Source: Laguncularia racemosa
Taxonomy: Eukaryota > Streptophyta > Magnoliopsida > Myrtales > Combretaceae
Direction: 5' to 3'
NCBI GenBank assembly: GCA_037954665.1
Contig: JBBMOL010000099.1
Coordinates: forward strand, 248,001-312,000
DNA length: 64,000 nucleotides
The stretch's first letter is position 1, and every line of letters starts with the position of its first letter. Below, piece by piece: positions 1-13,581 of the stretch. Position numbers and translations under genes: made by a program. The notes under the pieces are model-generated. The model made no database searches and had not been told where the DNA came from. It saw only the letters and a list, made by a program, of their open reading frames with translations.

Positions 1-3000
1 AAATATTTTGATACACACGAAAAGTTTCTTATAGGTGTTGCCACAAAGGGATCGGAGGTGTGTGCTTCATTTTGTTTTAAAAAGCTTATGGCAGCAAAAA
101 AGAAAAAAGTTTACATTTTAAGATTTCTCATTTTGTTTCTTACTAACTTTGTTAGGGTTTATTTATCAAAAAAAAACTTAGTTTGGATTTTACTGGTCAA
201 GCTGTTTAATGCGATAAGTCTCTCCATGTTTATTTGACTCCATGTTTTGTGAATATTGATTGACTAAAGTTGAACATCTTAACCATCTATTTGCTAAGTT
301 ACAATTGACCAAACAATTATGCATAATTAGCAATATATCAATATTAACATTTCACAATACCAACCAAGTAGCATAGCTTCAAATTTAGCATTTTTATGTT
401 AGACACATGCACGCATACATGCATTTCAATCTACTTGCAAGCAATCAAGTATAACAAATTATCATCTCCAAAGTACCTAATCATTCTCTTCTATGCCTTA
501 GCACATAGTACATAAATCAACCCACTTATTTAACAGTTTCACAACAATCAAGTTTAATTATAGTTAACTAATTTAAACTTTGTTCCCGTTATTTTATTAG
601 TCAATATGTTTTCTTAGGGGTTTGTTATTATCATAAGTTGGTTAATCTATCATTAGATATATATATGATGCTTTGCAATGCTAGCTACTTTAGCTATGGC
701 TCATTCAATTTTCTTATGTCTATATTGTTCTATTAATTGTTATAGTTTATAATTGTGAACTCGCGAAGTGGAGGATTTTTTTGGTCATCATTGGCTCCCG
801 TGAGTAATATCCCATATTGTTCACTCATTGCTTGTTTTTATGCATTAATGGATTAGGCCTTGAGTTGTAGTTATGGTTTTTGTTTCGAGATAAAGTTGTA
901 ATTCTTTATTTGTAGCTGTGCTGTGATTGTGGCATGGCTTTATTTGAGGATAGGCTGAGATCCCTCTTATAGCTGCGATTATACTTGTGATTAGAATGAT
1001 TGGCAACTTTTTCTTCATAGTTTAGGTTGTGTTGTTTGCTATAGATTGAGTTTGATGCATTTAGGTTGATCTTATGTTTTTACATTGGTTGAACAGATTG
1101 TGACCCTTTCATTTTATGTACAATGTTTTATTTTTTAAACTATCACTTCAGTTTGTAGTAACCTCAATAACGTTTTAACGGTTGTTGCCTTATTTCTTTG
1201 TTTTGTCTCCCTTTTGTTCTATTATACTTTCTCTTCCCACATCATATTGAACTTATCATTTAGATGAAGCTGAAGGGGTAAAAAAGTATAGCTTAGCGAA
1301 AAAAAAACAAAAAAAAAAGAAAGAAAAAATGAGACTGGTTTTTGCACTTCATTTGAAATCCTCTTCAAAAACTAGTTTAACTTGCAAGTTCTTTTTAAAG
1401 AAAGCTTTGAAAAATGGTGAAAACTCTCTCAACAAGACAAAGCATCATCTTGATAGGTTATTGAGTTCGTTTGTGTCTGTCTGTTATTGAATTGTTCTTT
1501 TGTGCATTGGATGTGGATTGAGGGTAAAGTAACCTTTATATTGTTATACCATTATCTGGGAATGAGGATAAGTCCATCTTTGCTTAGTTAAATCTGTTTT
1601 GAGATTATTTTGCTTGATTAAATTTTGCTAGATTAGGTTATCTTTGCTTAAATTTAAGCAAATTCCATAGCCATTTTGTTGTGGAGCTCTCTCTCTCTAT
1701 ATATTTTAAAAGATTGAGGTATAGGGAAAAGAGAAGCTAAAGTCTATATTTGTGGTACAAAAATGGAGAGAATAATACCTAAGTTAAAATGATCAGTTAT
1801 GAGGAAAATGAAGGAGATCAATTAGGACTTGAGAAATTAAGACAAAAAGAATAGTGATTTCAAGGAAAGAAGGATCTTATTAGCAAGTATAAAATTTAGC
1901 AACTGTGTGATTACCACCCATAAGAGCTATACGAACATTTTTTGTCTTGCACCATAATAATATCAGTTGCCTCATTCTCAAACCCTTCAGTTCTTTCACC
2001 TACAACCAATATTTTCTAACAGCAAGAACACCAGTAACTGTAGCATGCATGCCGTTTAGAAATAATGTTTCAAAGCTACTACATAAGCTAAAGAGGATGA
2101 TACTATTACTACCTTGGAAAAGGAGATGATTATTTTATTAATAGGATGAGGATAAGGACATATGCCAACATAAATAAATTAGCTCCATATTAATGTTTGT
2201 GTGTTAGAAAAAAATAAATACAAAAAAAAAATGGTTGATGTTATGAGGAATCCTCTTGAAATTGTTTTCTTAGTGCATATTTGGCTAGATACTCCTCGTA
2301 ATAAAAGCATTGCTTCTTTGTTCCAAGGCATGTATGATGTGTGTGTGTGCTACCATATTTAGGTATGAATAAGGGTAGGAAATTGACGCTGTGCTCATGC
2401 TATTGTTGTGCTTGGATTTGGATTTAGTGTTATTGTTTTAAGTACCATATTCAATTAACATTATTCCTTGCTGGAGCTTCCCCATGGTGGTATTAACAGA
2501 TTTAATAGCATTTGTTTTTTATTTTCTTACATAAAAACCTTGTATCCATTATGGTTTCTTATGCATTCTCTTACAGATGACCATCAGATGTAACAATTTG
2601 TTTCTTATGTTTCTTAATTTACTTATGAATGGTCTTCTAGTAAGTACAATGGTCATGTAAGTGTAATATAGTGGTCGTAACATGGTCGGTATCTATAGGA
2701 GCTGGTGCCAAGTAGTAGACACATGATGAGGGTGTTGTTTAGCTACGGATGTGGTGCTCTCTAACACGTAGGAAGTCAATGGCAAAGAACGAACGAATTG
2801 ATAGAAAATGGAGTGTTGTGTTTTGACATTGCACAGATCCTATTCCTCTTCTTTTCTTTTTCTTTTTTTTTTTTTTGCGTCCAAATTTCCTATCCCACTT
2901 CTCTCATTTTGTCACCATATGAATATATAGAATTGCGTTCTATTTTATTTTTAGACATTTCATGGCTACTAATGTTATGCTGATTGCAGGACATGTATTG

Positions 3001-3606
3001 ATTGTCAAGCCAATTGTTGTCAGGTGTTTACGTAGTGAACTGATTTTATCCCCTTCAAATGTTGATGTTGGATGGTTTTTTTTTTTTTTTTCAATTGGGA
3101 TAGAAATACTAATGTTGCTAATTTTTAGTGGATGAAAATACTATTATTAGATAATTGAATTGGCAATTGACCATGTAACTAATGTTGCATGTTTTTAGAC
3201 TCCCTTAATATAAGGAATCAATCAAATGGAGGATTATGCAACCATTGTCACTGCTATATTTACTGTACATACTTGTATTGTCATGCTATTTTCTACTTTT
3301 GCCTTGCAAGCTTATAATTTGCTTGACCACTACTTTGGTTGCTTTTTGGTGATTATAGAATTGTCATTTATCAGCTTGCTTGAGCTCTCTTATCTTGAAC
3401 TATTTAGTCAATTTGTTCCAACCTGTTTATCATATAACTTCTTATTCACCATCCATATAAGCCTCTTCTTGAAGCAATAAAAAAGTTCAAGGTTGCACAG
3501 ATATTTAATCGAATGATTAAATATAGATATTTAAATGGGCATTACTAGGTTTTGAGTGAAGTAGGTGCCCAATTATAGACATTTAATCGAATGATCAAAT
3601 GCTAGA
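1..3606. other. Intergenic AT-rich sequence, no gene recognised
   Basis: No open frame here exceeds about 85 codons and none shows recognisable protein character. The stretch holds short homopolymer runs (T tracts near 2855-2875 and 3080-3092), a CT/TA microsatellite near 1689-1704, and two near-identical copies of a short motif reading catttaatcgaatgat at about 3507 and 3580. The latter could be subterminal repeats of the neighbouring CACTA element, but I could not show this. Confidence 0.6.
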
Positions 3607-3611
3607 ATGTC

Positions 3612-5023
3612 TGATAAGGATAAATTAACACTTATATTTTGTATGGGTTTGAGTTGCTTTTGAAGTAAGTTAATTATGTTTTAAAAGACTTTGGTACTTA
3701 AAGGAGAGCTATTTCAATTTTAGGAAACTAAAGGACCTATCAAGGAAGAATGATCAACATTTGCAAGAGTCGGAGTGGATTATATGAAGAAAAGCGTCCA
3801 AAAGTGCAGCAGGAGAGATACACGGGCGTGTATCACAGGGGTACGGCCATATATTGTATTTGATACACTCACAGAAGGGTACACGACCATAATACACGAC
3901 CGTGTGTTGAGTTGGAATTGTTCACAAAAAGATACACGGCCATGATACACGGCCGTGTATGACAGCCGTGTAGTTTATGCGACTCCGCGTTTTACAAGTT
4001 TCTTCTAAGATTTTGGTATCTTTGGACAGGAGGAAGGGAGAATGTCAGGGGGCAGAGTGGAGAAAAGGAAAGGACACCTGAAGCAGATAGAACTAGATAG
4101 AAAGAAAAACGAAAAAGAAAGAAAGAAGAGGAGAAGACGGGGAAAGCTTACCGAAGGGAAAAGCAACATCAACGGATTCATCCTTATCTTGTGAAGTGTT
4201 TATGCACACGGGTTCTTCATCTTTATTGAGTTATATCTTGAAAATCATGAGTGGCTAGTTTATTTCATACCCGAACCTTACGAATTCTAGTTACCATGTA
4301 ATATGGGATTAATTGCATAGTTAGTGAATAGTGGAATTCTCTGAATTTATTCATGTTGTTCATGTAGTGTTGCTAATTTGATGTATGGCCAGCATTGAGT
4401 TTGCATTGATTTCTTAGAAGTTGATTGGGAAATCTCTTGTTTGAATAGATCATGCATGAATAAAGGAATTCGTATGTAATATAGGGATAGAGAACGTGAA
4501 TTTTCCGTATTAGATTAAATTAGATAATTTGATCTAATTGAGGGTTCAAGAGTGTTAATGCAATTCTAAACGAGTTTTGATAGAAGAGGGATCTTTATCA
4601 AAGTGATTAGGGTTAGGAGCTAATGAATCTGGGAAGAACATTAGCTTAGTGTTAGATACTCCACGGTTTAGAGATAACTATTGCTCGTTAACTAATTTAT
4701 TGAAAGGGTGAAGTTAGATGACAATTAGAGGAGTAGTAAGGGTAGGGTATGATCTTAGTTATCGGATTTAGTAATCAAGTTATTGTGTTATTTTTAATTA
4801 CTATAGGTTTTGTTAAGTATTTTAATTTTAATCTGAACCTCTCGAATTTGTGCGGTCAGATAGTCGGTTTAGAGTTATTATTGGTACTTGCTGATCCCTG
4901 AGGATACGATACTCGAACAAAATTCTATACTATTACAATCGATAGGTGCACTTGCCTATTTGATCGTAACAAAGAGTCATAGAAAAAGGGATTTTTAAAT
5001 TTGTGTGATTACGATCATCAACA
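3612..5023 (+). repeat. Solo LTR of a Ty3/gypsy element, with atgtc target duplication
   Basis: The unit begins TGATAAGG and ends CAACA, and is flanked by a perfect 5-bp direct repeat atgtc (3607-3611 and 5024-5028). That is the footprint of LTR retrotransposon integration followed by recombination between the two LTRs. No coding domain lies inside. The 3' part (about 4890-4965) carries the 'gaggatacgatactcga ... gtgcacttgcc' signature usual near the end of Tat/Athila-group LTRs, which also fixes plus orientation. At 3815-3975 it contains a cluster of palindromic acacggccgtgt-type motifs. It starts with the same bases as the solo LTR at 7729-9317 (read on its own strand), so the two probably belong to related families. 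Confidence 0.85.
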
Positions 5024-5107
5024 ATGTCACTCTAGTCTCATTTATTATTTGTACATTTTCAGGTATCATGGTTTTATACGTTCTTTTAGAGTCATATTCC
5101 TGTAAGC

Positions 5108-8100
5108 ATGGATAAGAGTTGGATGACTGGAGACATTAAGTTTGAAGAGTATCAACATGGTGTGGAGTACTTTTTTACGTATGTACACTTGAAATATGGG
5201 ATGAATGCGAGAATAAATTGTTCGTGTAGGAAATGCTTGAATGATAAGTTGCATCCTCCACATGTGATCAGAGCTCTCCTACTTGTAGATGAGGTGGATA
5301 TAACCTATCGGTGTTGGATTTATCATGGAGAGGAGTCGAGAATTTAATTACCCCCAGTAGATCGAGGTAGGAGGCGACATAGAGAATGGGAAGCAGGACT
5401 ACCCATGGAGGAGGAATGTCTAGGGGTAGGATATGATGATAAGGTGGACTTGATGAGATGCTAGAAGTTGTGGAAGCCTTCATCAACAATGGAGATGAAG
5501 AATCATCCCTTGGAGGTGGTATCGATGTTCCACGAGATTTTCTAGATGGGCTAAGATTTGACTCACAAGAGGAGCTTTATTCAAGTTGCAAGTTGTCTAA
5601 GTTTGAATTTATAGTGAAGCTTCTCCACTTGAAGGTGTACAATAAGTGGAGCAACAAGTCCTTCGACATGCTTCTCCAACTTCTACAAGATGCAATGCTT
5701 AATGACAAGTCTTTTCCTAAGTCTTATTATTTGGCAAATAGGTACTTGCACAGGTTAAGCATGGGCTGTCATTACATTCATGTATGTAAATATGATTGTT
5801 GCTTATTTTGGGATGATAATGAGCATTTAAAGCATTGTCTTACTTATAGTACTTCGAGGTATAAGGTGTCTAGTGGAGTTGGGAAAGCTATTCCTCATAA
5901 AGTTTTACGTTACTTTCTTATAAAGCCTAGGTTACAATATCTTTTCATAGATTCTAAAATTTCCTAGAAAATGTGTTAGCATAAAGAGGAACATAAGAGA
6001 AGGGAAAATGTAATGAGTCATCCTATAGATGGGTTAGCTTGGATGAATTTCAACATTGAGTTTCCTGAGTTTGCGATGGATGCTCACAATGTTAGATTAG
6101 GGTTAGCTAGTGATGGTTTCAATCCATTTGGGAATATGAGTCAATCATATAGTATGTGGCTGGTCATGCTTTGGCATATAACTTGTCACCTTGGATGCGT
6201 ATGAAGAAAGAGTACTTGATGATGTCAACGTTGATTCCAGGACCCAAGGCACCTGGCAATGAAATTGACATTTATGTGCGACCATTGATTGATGAGTTGA
6301 TGGATCTTTGGGATATTAGGTTGTGCACATATGATGCATTTTCAAAGACAACATTCAACTTGCATGCAGCCTTAATGTGGACTATAAATGACTTTCTAGC
6401 ATATGGAAACCTATCAAGGTGGAGCACAAAGGGGCATCATGCTTAAAATTTTATGGAAGTCATGACACTCATGAAACTCCACAAGAATATCCTAGTCGGG
6501 AAACTGTCCACCAATTGCAATTCATAAGTGATGTGTGCATGGATAAGCATCCAAGGAAGGTTAGAAGAGTTCTTCGTCTTGAAGAGCTTAATTGGAAAAA
6601 AAAGAAGGTCAATATTCTTTCAACTTCCATATTGGTCAAACCTAATGTTGTGACATAATTTAGATGTCATGCACATTGAGAAGAATATATTTGACAATGT
6701 TATTAGTACTATACTCGACATTGATGGCAAAACAAAGGACACTTACAAGGTTAGACTTGATATGGAGGATCTTGGTATTAGAAAGGAATTACATTTGGTG
6801 AAACAAGGTAATGACAAGTATTCAATGCCATTTGCTAGTTATTCATTGAGTCCTACAAAAAGGAGAAGATTCTATCAATTCTTAAAGGGTATCAGTTTAC
6901 CTGATGGAGTTGCATCATATATTGGTAGGTGTGTGAATGAGTTAAGCATAAAGCTTTCTGGGATGAAGAGCCATGATTGCCATGTGATGCTTTAAAGGTT
7001 GTTACCTGTGGGTGTTTGTAGCATGTTACTAAATGATGTTGTGACGATTATAATTGAACTTGGTGCATTTTTTGAGAAGTTATGCAAGTGGATTCTCAAT
7101 GTCAATGAGGTAAAGCAAATGCAAAGCAATATTGTTACCATATTGTGCAAATTAGAATTAATCTTTCCTCCTACCTTCTTTGATGTGATGGTGCATTTAG
7201 CTGTACGCTTGCTTAATAAACTATTGCTTGCCAGACCTATTGCATATCGATGGATGTATCCTATAGAAAGCTATGCATGTATAAGTAGAATGTAATCTTT
7301 TATAAGTGTTATTCAACCCTTCATCATTCATTTATTTTGTTAAATTCCAATACTTAGGCTCTTTCAAGGAGTTTGTTAGAAACAAGGCTTTTCCAGAGAG
7401 CTCCATAGTAGAAGCTTACATCATACATGAATGCTTGACATGGTGCTCCCTCCATTTACAAGGTGTTAAGACAATTTTCAATCGTCCTGATAGAAATTGT
7501 GATACCATGGAAGAAGGTAGCATAGGTGTCTTTAGAAATAGGGTTGGTTTATTTCTTCTCCCATATATGTGGCCTTATCAGACGAAGAGGTAGAAGTAGC
7601 GAAGTGGTATATCATTAACAATTATTTCGAGGTTTAACCTTATTTAAAGTAAGCATGAATTACTATATTTTGACCTTTAGGAATAATGTGAAATATGTTT
7701 GCATTTAAATTTCGCTATGTTTTATGGGTGATCCACGCAAAAAAGAGATATAAAATGAGCGTGAATAAATACCGGCAAGTGTACCGGATCGGATCAAGTA
7801 ATATAGTGAGAGAAGAGTGTCGAACCACGAAGATTGATTAAGTAATAGACCTTTATCAATTTCTACTATTATTTAGGCAAAGATATTTGATGAGAATTGA
7901 ATGAATTATACTAAATGCTTAAAAAGAGAATTGTGTTTGAAAAATGATGAATTGATGATGGGAAATAGAATCCACCCTAATTCTACTAATCATATTGCCT
8001 TCATGTTATAATAACTCATAGCTATATGGATTTTCACAAGAAATTAACAAAACCTTAATCCTTTATTAAGTGTTAAAGTAATGTTACCTCAATTTAATTT

Positions 8101-10298
8101 AATAGCTCCCGCTAATTCAAATCAAATGAGGATTCTAATTCACAATCATAAATTTCCCAATTATATGATTGCCTAATATCTTTAAAATAATTTCTCCTAA
8201 TCCCTTAGTGAAAAATTTAATAAAAATATTGCATGAAACACTTAGGTCAATTTCTAATAAAATTCAATAACGCTGCTTCCACATGAATTATTAAATCTTA
8301 CTTAGGAATTCCTGATAAAACCTAAATTTCTCTTTCGAGTCATTTACATTTCTATGCATTGATTTCAATTACAAAATACAATTCATAGCAGGACTTCTTA
8401 TATGAAATTTCCGCATATCTACATTTCCTATAACATGAATACAATGATCATTTTAGTTTGAATTATGGCTTCATCTTGTTTCCCATAAGGATGATTTAGA
8501 ACATTATGGTATGAATTGCATAAAAACAATTGAAATAAATAGATGCAATGGAATTCATATTAAACAACAAGAATAAACTAATAAATGGCATAAAGAAAAT
8601 AAAGTAAATGAAACAATTGCTATAATCTTTAAGAACTTCAATCTTCCAAAATGATTCCTTGAATTCTTCAATGGAAAGCAAACTTCAGCAAAATGACATT
8701 CTTTCTTCAAACTAAACTTTGGAAAAATCTAAAGTACCTAAGGGAATTCTAATGATTCAAAAGAAAGACAAATGATGCTAAAACAAAGAAGAAGAACAAA
8801 GGATGCTAAACAAAAGATGCTAAGCAAAAGGGATTCTAAAACAAAAAGGATGCTAAACAAAAAAAGGATGCCCTCAAGGTTCACACAAGGGGCCTATTTA
8901 TAGATCCAAAGAGGAGGGAGATAAGGTTGATCTGATGAGGATTTGAGTCAGCAAATTAAATAAGATACGATTTTGGAGAGATTTTCGCAATGGATATCCG
9001 GGGAGTAATGAAGGCCGGTTCAAGGCCGGCTCGAGGCCGGCGGCCTTGAATGTAGGCCGGCTTTAAGGCCGGCTCAAAGCCGGCGGCCTTGAATGTAGGC
9101 CGGCCCAAGGCCGGCGGCCTTTAGTGCAATCCTCCGCTCGCTTCTTCAATTTTGTAAAAAAGCTCCTCCAATTAACTTGTAATTTACTTTCGGGTCCTCA
9201 AAACCTGTATTTTCACAATAAACACCATTAAGTATCATTTCTTTATATTTTCTTATAATATTGAAATAAATTTAATATAAGTCCAAAAGAAAATATAAGT
9301 ATAATGTGATCTTATCAATGGGGAACATATAAATATCTTATGTGCATAATATGATGATGACATTGATCAACACCATAAACGGGAATTTAGTCAATGGTTC
9401 ATGAAAAAGGTAAATGTTACTTTTACACAAGAGAATCTCTTGTAAGTGAATTATGATGCTAAATTGCTTGATATTGTTGCAGATGAGCAGGTTATAAGAA
9501 AGTTCTAATCCGATTGAAAGTGTCTTATATGCATTATCAATTGGACCTAACTCGTGTTTCAAGAGATACAACAAATTAATATATAACGACATTCGGTATC
9601 ACACTTTCTATTTTGATAGTTGAAAGAAGACCCAAAATAGTGGAGTACTTGTAGAAGGAAACCAAGGAGACATGCATTCATCAATGGAGTTTTACAGTAT
9701 TTTAACTAGCATATATGAGTTTTCTTATATTCAAAATAAACGAGTTTTCTTATTTAAGTGTAAGTGGTGTGACACCAATGAGCACCATTGCAATGTAAGA
9801 GTTGATAATGGATTCAAAAGTATCAAGGTGACACGTACATGGTATGAGAGTGATCCATATGTTTGGGCATCGCAAGCTAAACAAATATATTACCCAAAAG
9901 ACTTGAAATTAGGCAATGATTAACATGTGGTGCAGCACTTTGAGCATTGTCATATTTATGACATAAGTTGTCTTACTGGTAATATGAATTTACTTGGTGA
10001 TGTGGAAACTCATTTATGTAATGAAAATACAGACGATCTACTTTTGCAAGATAAGGATAGAGGAAATCTGGTGTCTCCTATAGTTGATTGTGACATAGAT
10101 GTGTTGTTGAGAACAGATGTATACCCTAAGACTGTTGTTGGAGATGTAGAGAGGGTTATCCAAGGTTTAAATGACATACAACATGATGATGATTTTGATT
10201 ATTATGAAGATGAAGATGATGAAGTCGATGAAACACTTATGGATTACAATAATAGTAATGAGGATTATGAGTTTTTTAATTATATTCTTGTAAATTAG
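5108..10298 (+). pseudogene. TNP2-like CACTA transposase pseudogene
   Basis: In intact elements this protein recognises element ends and catalyses cut-and-paste transposition in the nucleus. Pieces appear in the family order across shifting frames. First is a transposase-associated N-terminal domain (5108-5345: MDKSWM start, CSCRKC cysteine pair, HGE end). The conserved core follows (6013-6446: HPIDGLAW, LASDGFNPFGNMS, IPGPKAPGNEID, WTINDF). After it come a MHIEKN block (6669-6995), a DUF4218-like block with FVRNKA and EAYI-ECLT motifs (7306-7593), and a C-terminal DUF4216-like block with FKCKW and YESDPYVWASQA (9672-9925). An acidic tail ends near 10298. Frameshifts and stops separate the blocks, and a solo LTR interrupts the gene at 7729-9317. 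It cannot make a functional protein. Confidence 0.88.
7729..9317 (-). repeat. Solo LTR (Ty3/gypsy), inserted in the CACTA transposase
   Basis: This 1589-bp unit is bounded by TGATCC and TTATCA and by a perfect 5-bp target duplication atggg (7724-7728 and 9318-9322). Removing it and one duplication restores continuity between the DUF4218-like and DUF4216-like parts of the transposase. On the minus strand it begins TGATAAGATC and ends with the 'ggtacacttgcc' block typical of Tat/Athila-group LTR termini, so it was inserted in reverse orientation. No gag or pol remains. A GC-rich cluster at 9013-9122 repeats aaggccggc-type palindromes inside otherwise very AT-rich sequence. Confidence 0.87.
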
Positions 10299-10504
10299 AT
10301 GCTCCTCTAACGATATCTGTGTCATCACCATGCTACCAGATCTTACCTAACAAACATAATTAAGTTAAATGCAATGAGATTGACATTTACTTGTCATTTT
10401 TTAATCTTACGAAATCACATCAACTGTCCATTTAATCTTTGTGTCATGTTTTTATTTACATAACCACTTAGTTAATGATCTTAATATTCAATTGTAGGAT
10501 TGTC

Positions 10505-12811
10505 ATGGCTGGAAGACAAAGGGTTAAACAAAGAAGGGGAGGAATGACTATACAAAAGGCTTAACCCATTGTCAATACACCATCAAATTCTTAAGATGTT
10601 GAGGAAGAGCAACATCTATTGCCTCCAATGGAGTAACATCTATCACCTTAAGTAGAGCAACATCCATCTTCTGAAGATACTGAAGATGCTATAAATTCCT
10701 TGGCTCGTGATTCGATTGTAGTAAATGCTCCCTCGATGCATACTTATGTCATCCCCAATAATTGTGTAAATACAAATCCATCGGATAGCTCTCCACCTAC
10801 TTCTATTCTTGGCTTAGGTAATTGCGTGTAGCTTAATTGTTCATATAACTTGTTACATAAAAGTTAGTAACTATTACTAAATAGTATTTCCTGTTGTTAT
10901 AGTTAATGCTAGCATATCATCATATTGCAATAGGAGAGGTATATATAGAGGACAAGCACTAGAGAAGGAGAACAATAGATGGAAGGGTAGGATGGTAATA
11001 GAGTTCGATGCTTTCACAGGCCGTCCAATTATGAGAGACCAGTAAGCTAAATTAGCATTTGAGATTGGGAAAGCTTGTAGGGACTTATTGCCACTATTTC
11101 TTAAGGGTGATTGGAGAACACTTCCAATATCAAAGAAGAGACGGGCTTAGGCAAAAGTATAGGTTAGGAGGTCTTTATATCAATCAATTACAATATGGAA
11201 ATTATTCTCTATTTTTAATTGTCATAACTGAAACTTTGCTTTGTAGAATCGACTTAACATTAACGATATTATAAGCGGTCTAGATAAATTCCATGAGGTT
11301 AATAGATGGATGGTACGCCTCCATTGGAAATTCTGATGTGATGTTCACAAAAAATGGATAAAGGGTAGTTATGTACAACTAAGGACCTATAGTGATGAAG
11401 ATTAGAAAATGGTCATAGATATGTGGAATCATGGGTCCTTGGAAGAGATGAATATTCTAAAATCAAATGATCCATATGAAAAGGTAAGTTTTCATTAAAC
11501 AATACTTCTTTGTAATATCAGAAAAGGATTTCAATAATTTATTTCTTATTTTGACTAACAGAAAACAAAGTCAATGAACGGAAACAACTGTGTAAAATAT
11601 CCGCATTGGGCTAGGAGTAAGTCCTTTAAAATTAGGAAGCTTGAGTATGTAAGTATTTTAGATAATGTTATATATATGATAATAAAATTGGTCAGATATT
11701 TAATATTTTGTTATTTATTCAATTAGATTGAGCAACACAAAGAAGCACCTGATGCTATTGAATTCTTCAAGCAAACTCGATTTTGTGAGATTAGATTGAA
11801 TGGTATTGGTGATTGGGTCTCTCAACAAGCTGTAGATGATTATGTTAGTATAAAGAATACATTTTTTACATTACATAGTTAGAATACACTATAGGATGGA
11901 GTGTTTTTGACATTTGTCCTTGTTATTAATAATATAGGCTAAAATGATTCAATTATTTAAAGAGTCACAAAGTTCAAACACACTAAAGTCTACTTTAGAG
12001 ATTATTGATCAATATATGAATGCAAATTCTAGGATAGATTACCATCCTAGTCGTGGTTATGGACCACTAGCTATTGGAAAATCAATGTAGAATCGGGTAT
12101 CAAAAAATGACAAAAATAAAAGATTGTGGGAAGAACTTGAAGCGGAGAAACAATGGAGTAAAAAGCGAGATGTTCAATTTAAAGAATTAAAGAAGTTACA
12201 ACAAGATCAAGAAGATAAGGTACATCTTGTAATTTAGCTTAATTTGAAGTTCAATTGTTTCCATTTTTCTTGAAGGCTTATTTTATTTTTCGAATGGTGT
12301 CTTAGTTGTTATGTTGTTTCAGTGAGTTTTTTCTTCGTAAAGACTAAGTTAACTTACAATCCTATTATTTTGGATGATGTTGACATTTCTATTATTTAAG
12401 AAATAATGATATTTGTAGTTGATGGACTCTTTTATTTTTCATATATAGTACTATATCTCTCTTTTTCCATAAGATTATTTTTTGACTAAATTATTATCTT
12501 TTTGTAGCTGAACAGTGTATTTCAAGTTTTGCAAAGGTTTCTTTTGGACTTCTCATCTAATTCAAGTGAGTTATTAAACATTAAAATCATGTTTATTGCA
12601 TCGTTATATTAATTAAGTTATCTTACACCTTTTATACGCTTATGTGATAGGATCTTTAAGTAATGGGGAGTTTATTATGCCTTCTAGAATTCCCTTTGAT
12701 AGTGATGATGATAGTGAATGTGGCGAAGAAGATAGCTTGTGAAAGGGAGTTTATTTTGGTTCTAACCTTTTTGAAGAAGGTGATGAAAGTGGGGAAGAAA
12801 GTAATTTGTGA
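10505..12811 (+). pseudogene. Second CACTA gene remnant (Transposase_24 / Ptta-En-Spm-like)
   Basis: Conceptual translation in scattered exon-like blocks resembles the plant Transposase_24 family that accompanies TNP2 in CACTA elements. One block at about 10935-11130 reads like WKGRMVIEFDAFTGRP and GDWRTLP. Another at 11730-11850 has IEFFKQTRF and DWVSQQAVDDYV. A third at 11940-12230 has GYGPLAIG followed by a charged, coiled-coil-like stretch (WEELEAEKQW). The last block at 12660-12811 is acidic and contains a local duplication: two copies of a GEE-(S/D)-S-L/N-L ending about 70 bp apart. Several in-frame stops and the absence of a continuous frame make this a pseudogene. Intron borders cannot be fixed, and its function in active elements is thought to be binding of subterminal repeats. 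Confidence 0.65.
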
Positions 12812-13104
12812 AGGATGGTTTATTTTGTTATTGACTTTTTGATAGATTATAATCAGACTGAGAAATAGAATAGCTAGTACGTGAATTACAGTTTATTGTA
12901 CACTTTTTCGAAGTTGATTATCAATTTGGGCAAGCGTAGGTTATCAATAGAGAGTTTATTTTACTACTAAGTTCTGTAAAGTTTAGATAATAATATTTGG
13001 GATATGTTAATGTCTACTTTTGTAAAGTGTAGTTGATGATAAAAGTGAACAATTATAAGATTATATGCAAATGTCTACTTTTTTTACCTTTATTATTTAA
13101 TGGC

Positions 13105-13581
13105 ATACTATTTTTATTACAGATTTAAGTTGTTACATTTATAAATACACTTATCATATTATTATAACAATCATTTTTTTTTTTTATGTTTAAACGCTAC
13201 CAAAGATCTTTTAGTTGCACTTAAAAATTACAAAAATTGCTTATTAGTAATGTTTAAATATTTTTTTATGACATTTAAACGTTACCAAACTTTAAGTTTT
13301 TAGTAACATTTAAACGGTACTAAAAAATCAATTTTTGCAAACAATTTTAGCGTCAGATTATTTACATTTAAAAAGTCAATTATTAGTGACGTTTAAACAT
13401 TACTATTAGCAAATTATTGGTGACGTTTACTTTTTAAATGTCACAAAATACTTTCTATAATAAACTTTTAGTAATGTTTATTTGTGATATTTAATAAATG
13501 TTATTAAATGTCTATGATAACATTTACTTGATTTTGGGTGACGTTTATTAAATGTCATGGAACGTAAAAATTCTTATAGTG
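13105..13581 (+). repeat. CACTA 3' subterminal repeats and terminal inverted end
   Basis: About ten copies of short motifs of the form gtgacgtttaaa, its complement, or taatgtttaaa occur in alternating orientation, many forming near-palindromes such as gtttaaac. The block ends aattcttatagtg at 13581, the complement of the conserved CACTATAAG end, with tta next to it as a possible half of the 3-bp target duplication. Dense subterminal motifs of this kind are the binding sites of the second CACTA protein in known elements. Confidence 0.7.

Larger units (their letters stand above)
5029..13581 (+). mobile_element. Decayed CACTA (En/Spm) DNA transposon, left end not identified
   Basis: Two gene remnants in the usual CACTA order, a TNP2-type transposase and a second Transposase_24-like gene, are followed by a terminal region dense in short inverted motifs. 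That region ends in cttatagtg at 13581, the complement of the CACTATAAG terminus that defines the superfamily. No matching CACTATAAG start was found upstream, so the left boundary is only the edge of the flanking solo LTR duplication. The left end may have been lost or lie beyond the LTR. The element is nonautonomous now because both genes carry many stops, and a 1.6-kb solo LTR has inserted in the transposase. Confidence 0.8.

Noticed and set aside
5066..5489. Minus-strand frames at the start of the CACTA region
   Set aside because: They are antisense shadows of the transposase-associated domain.
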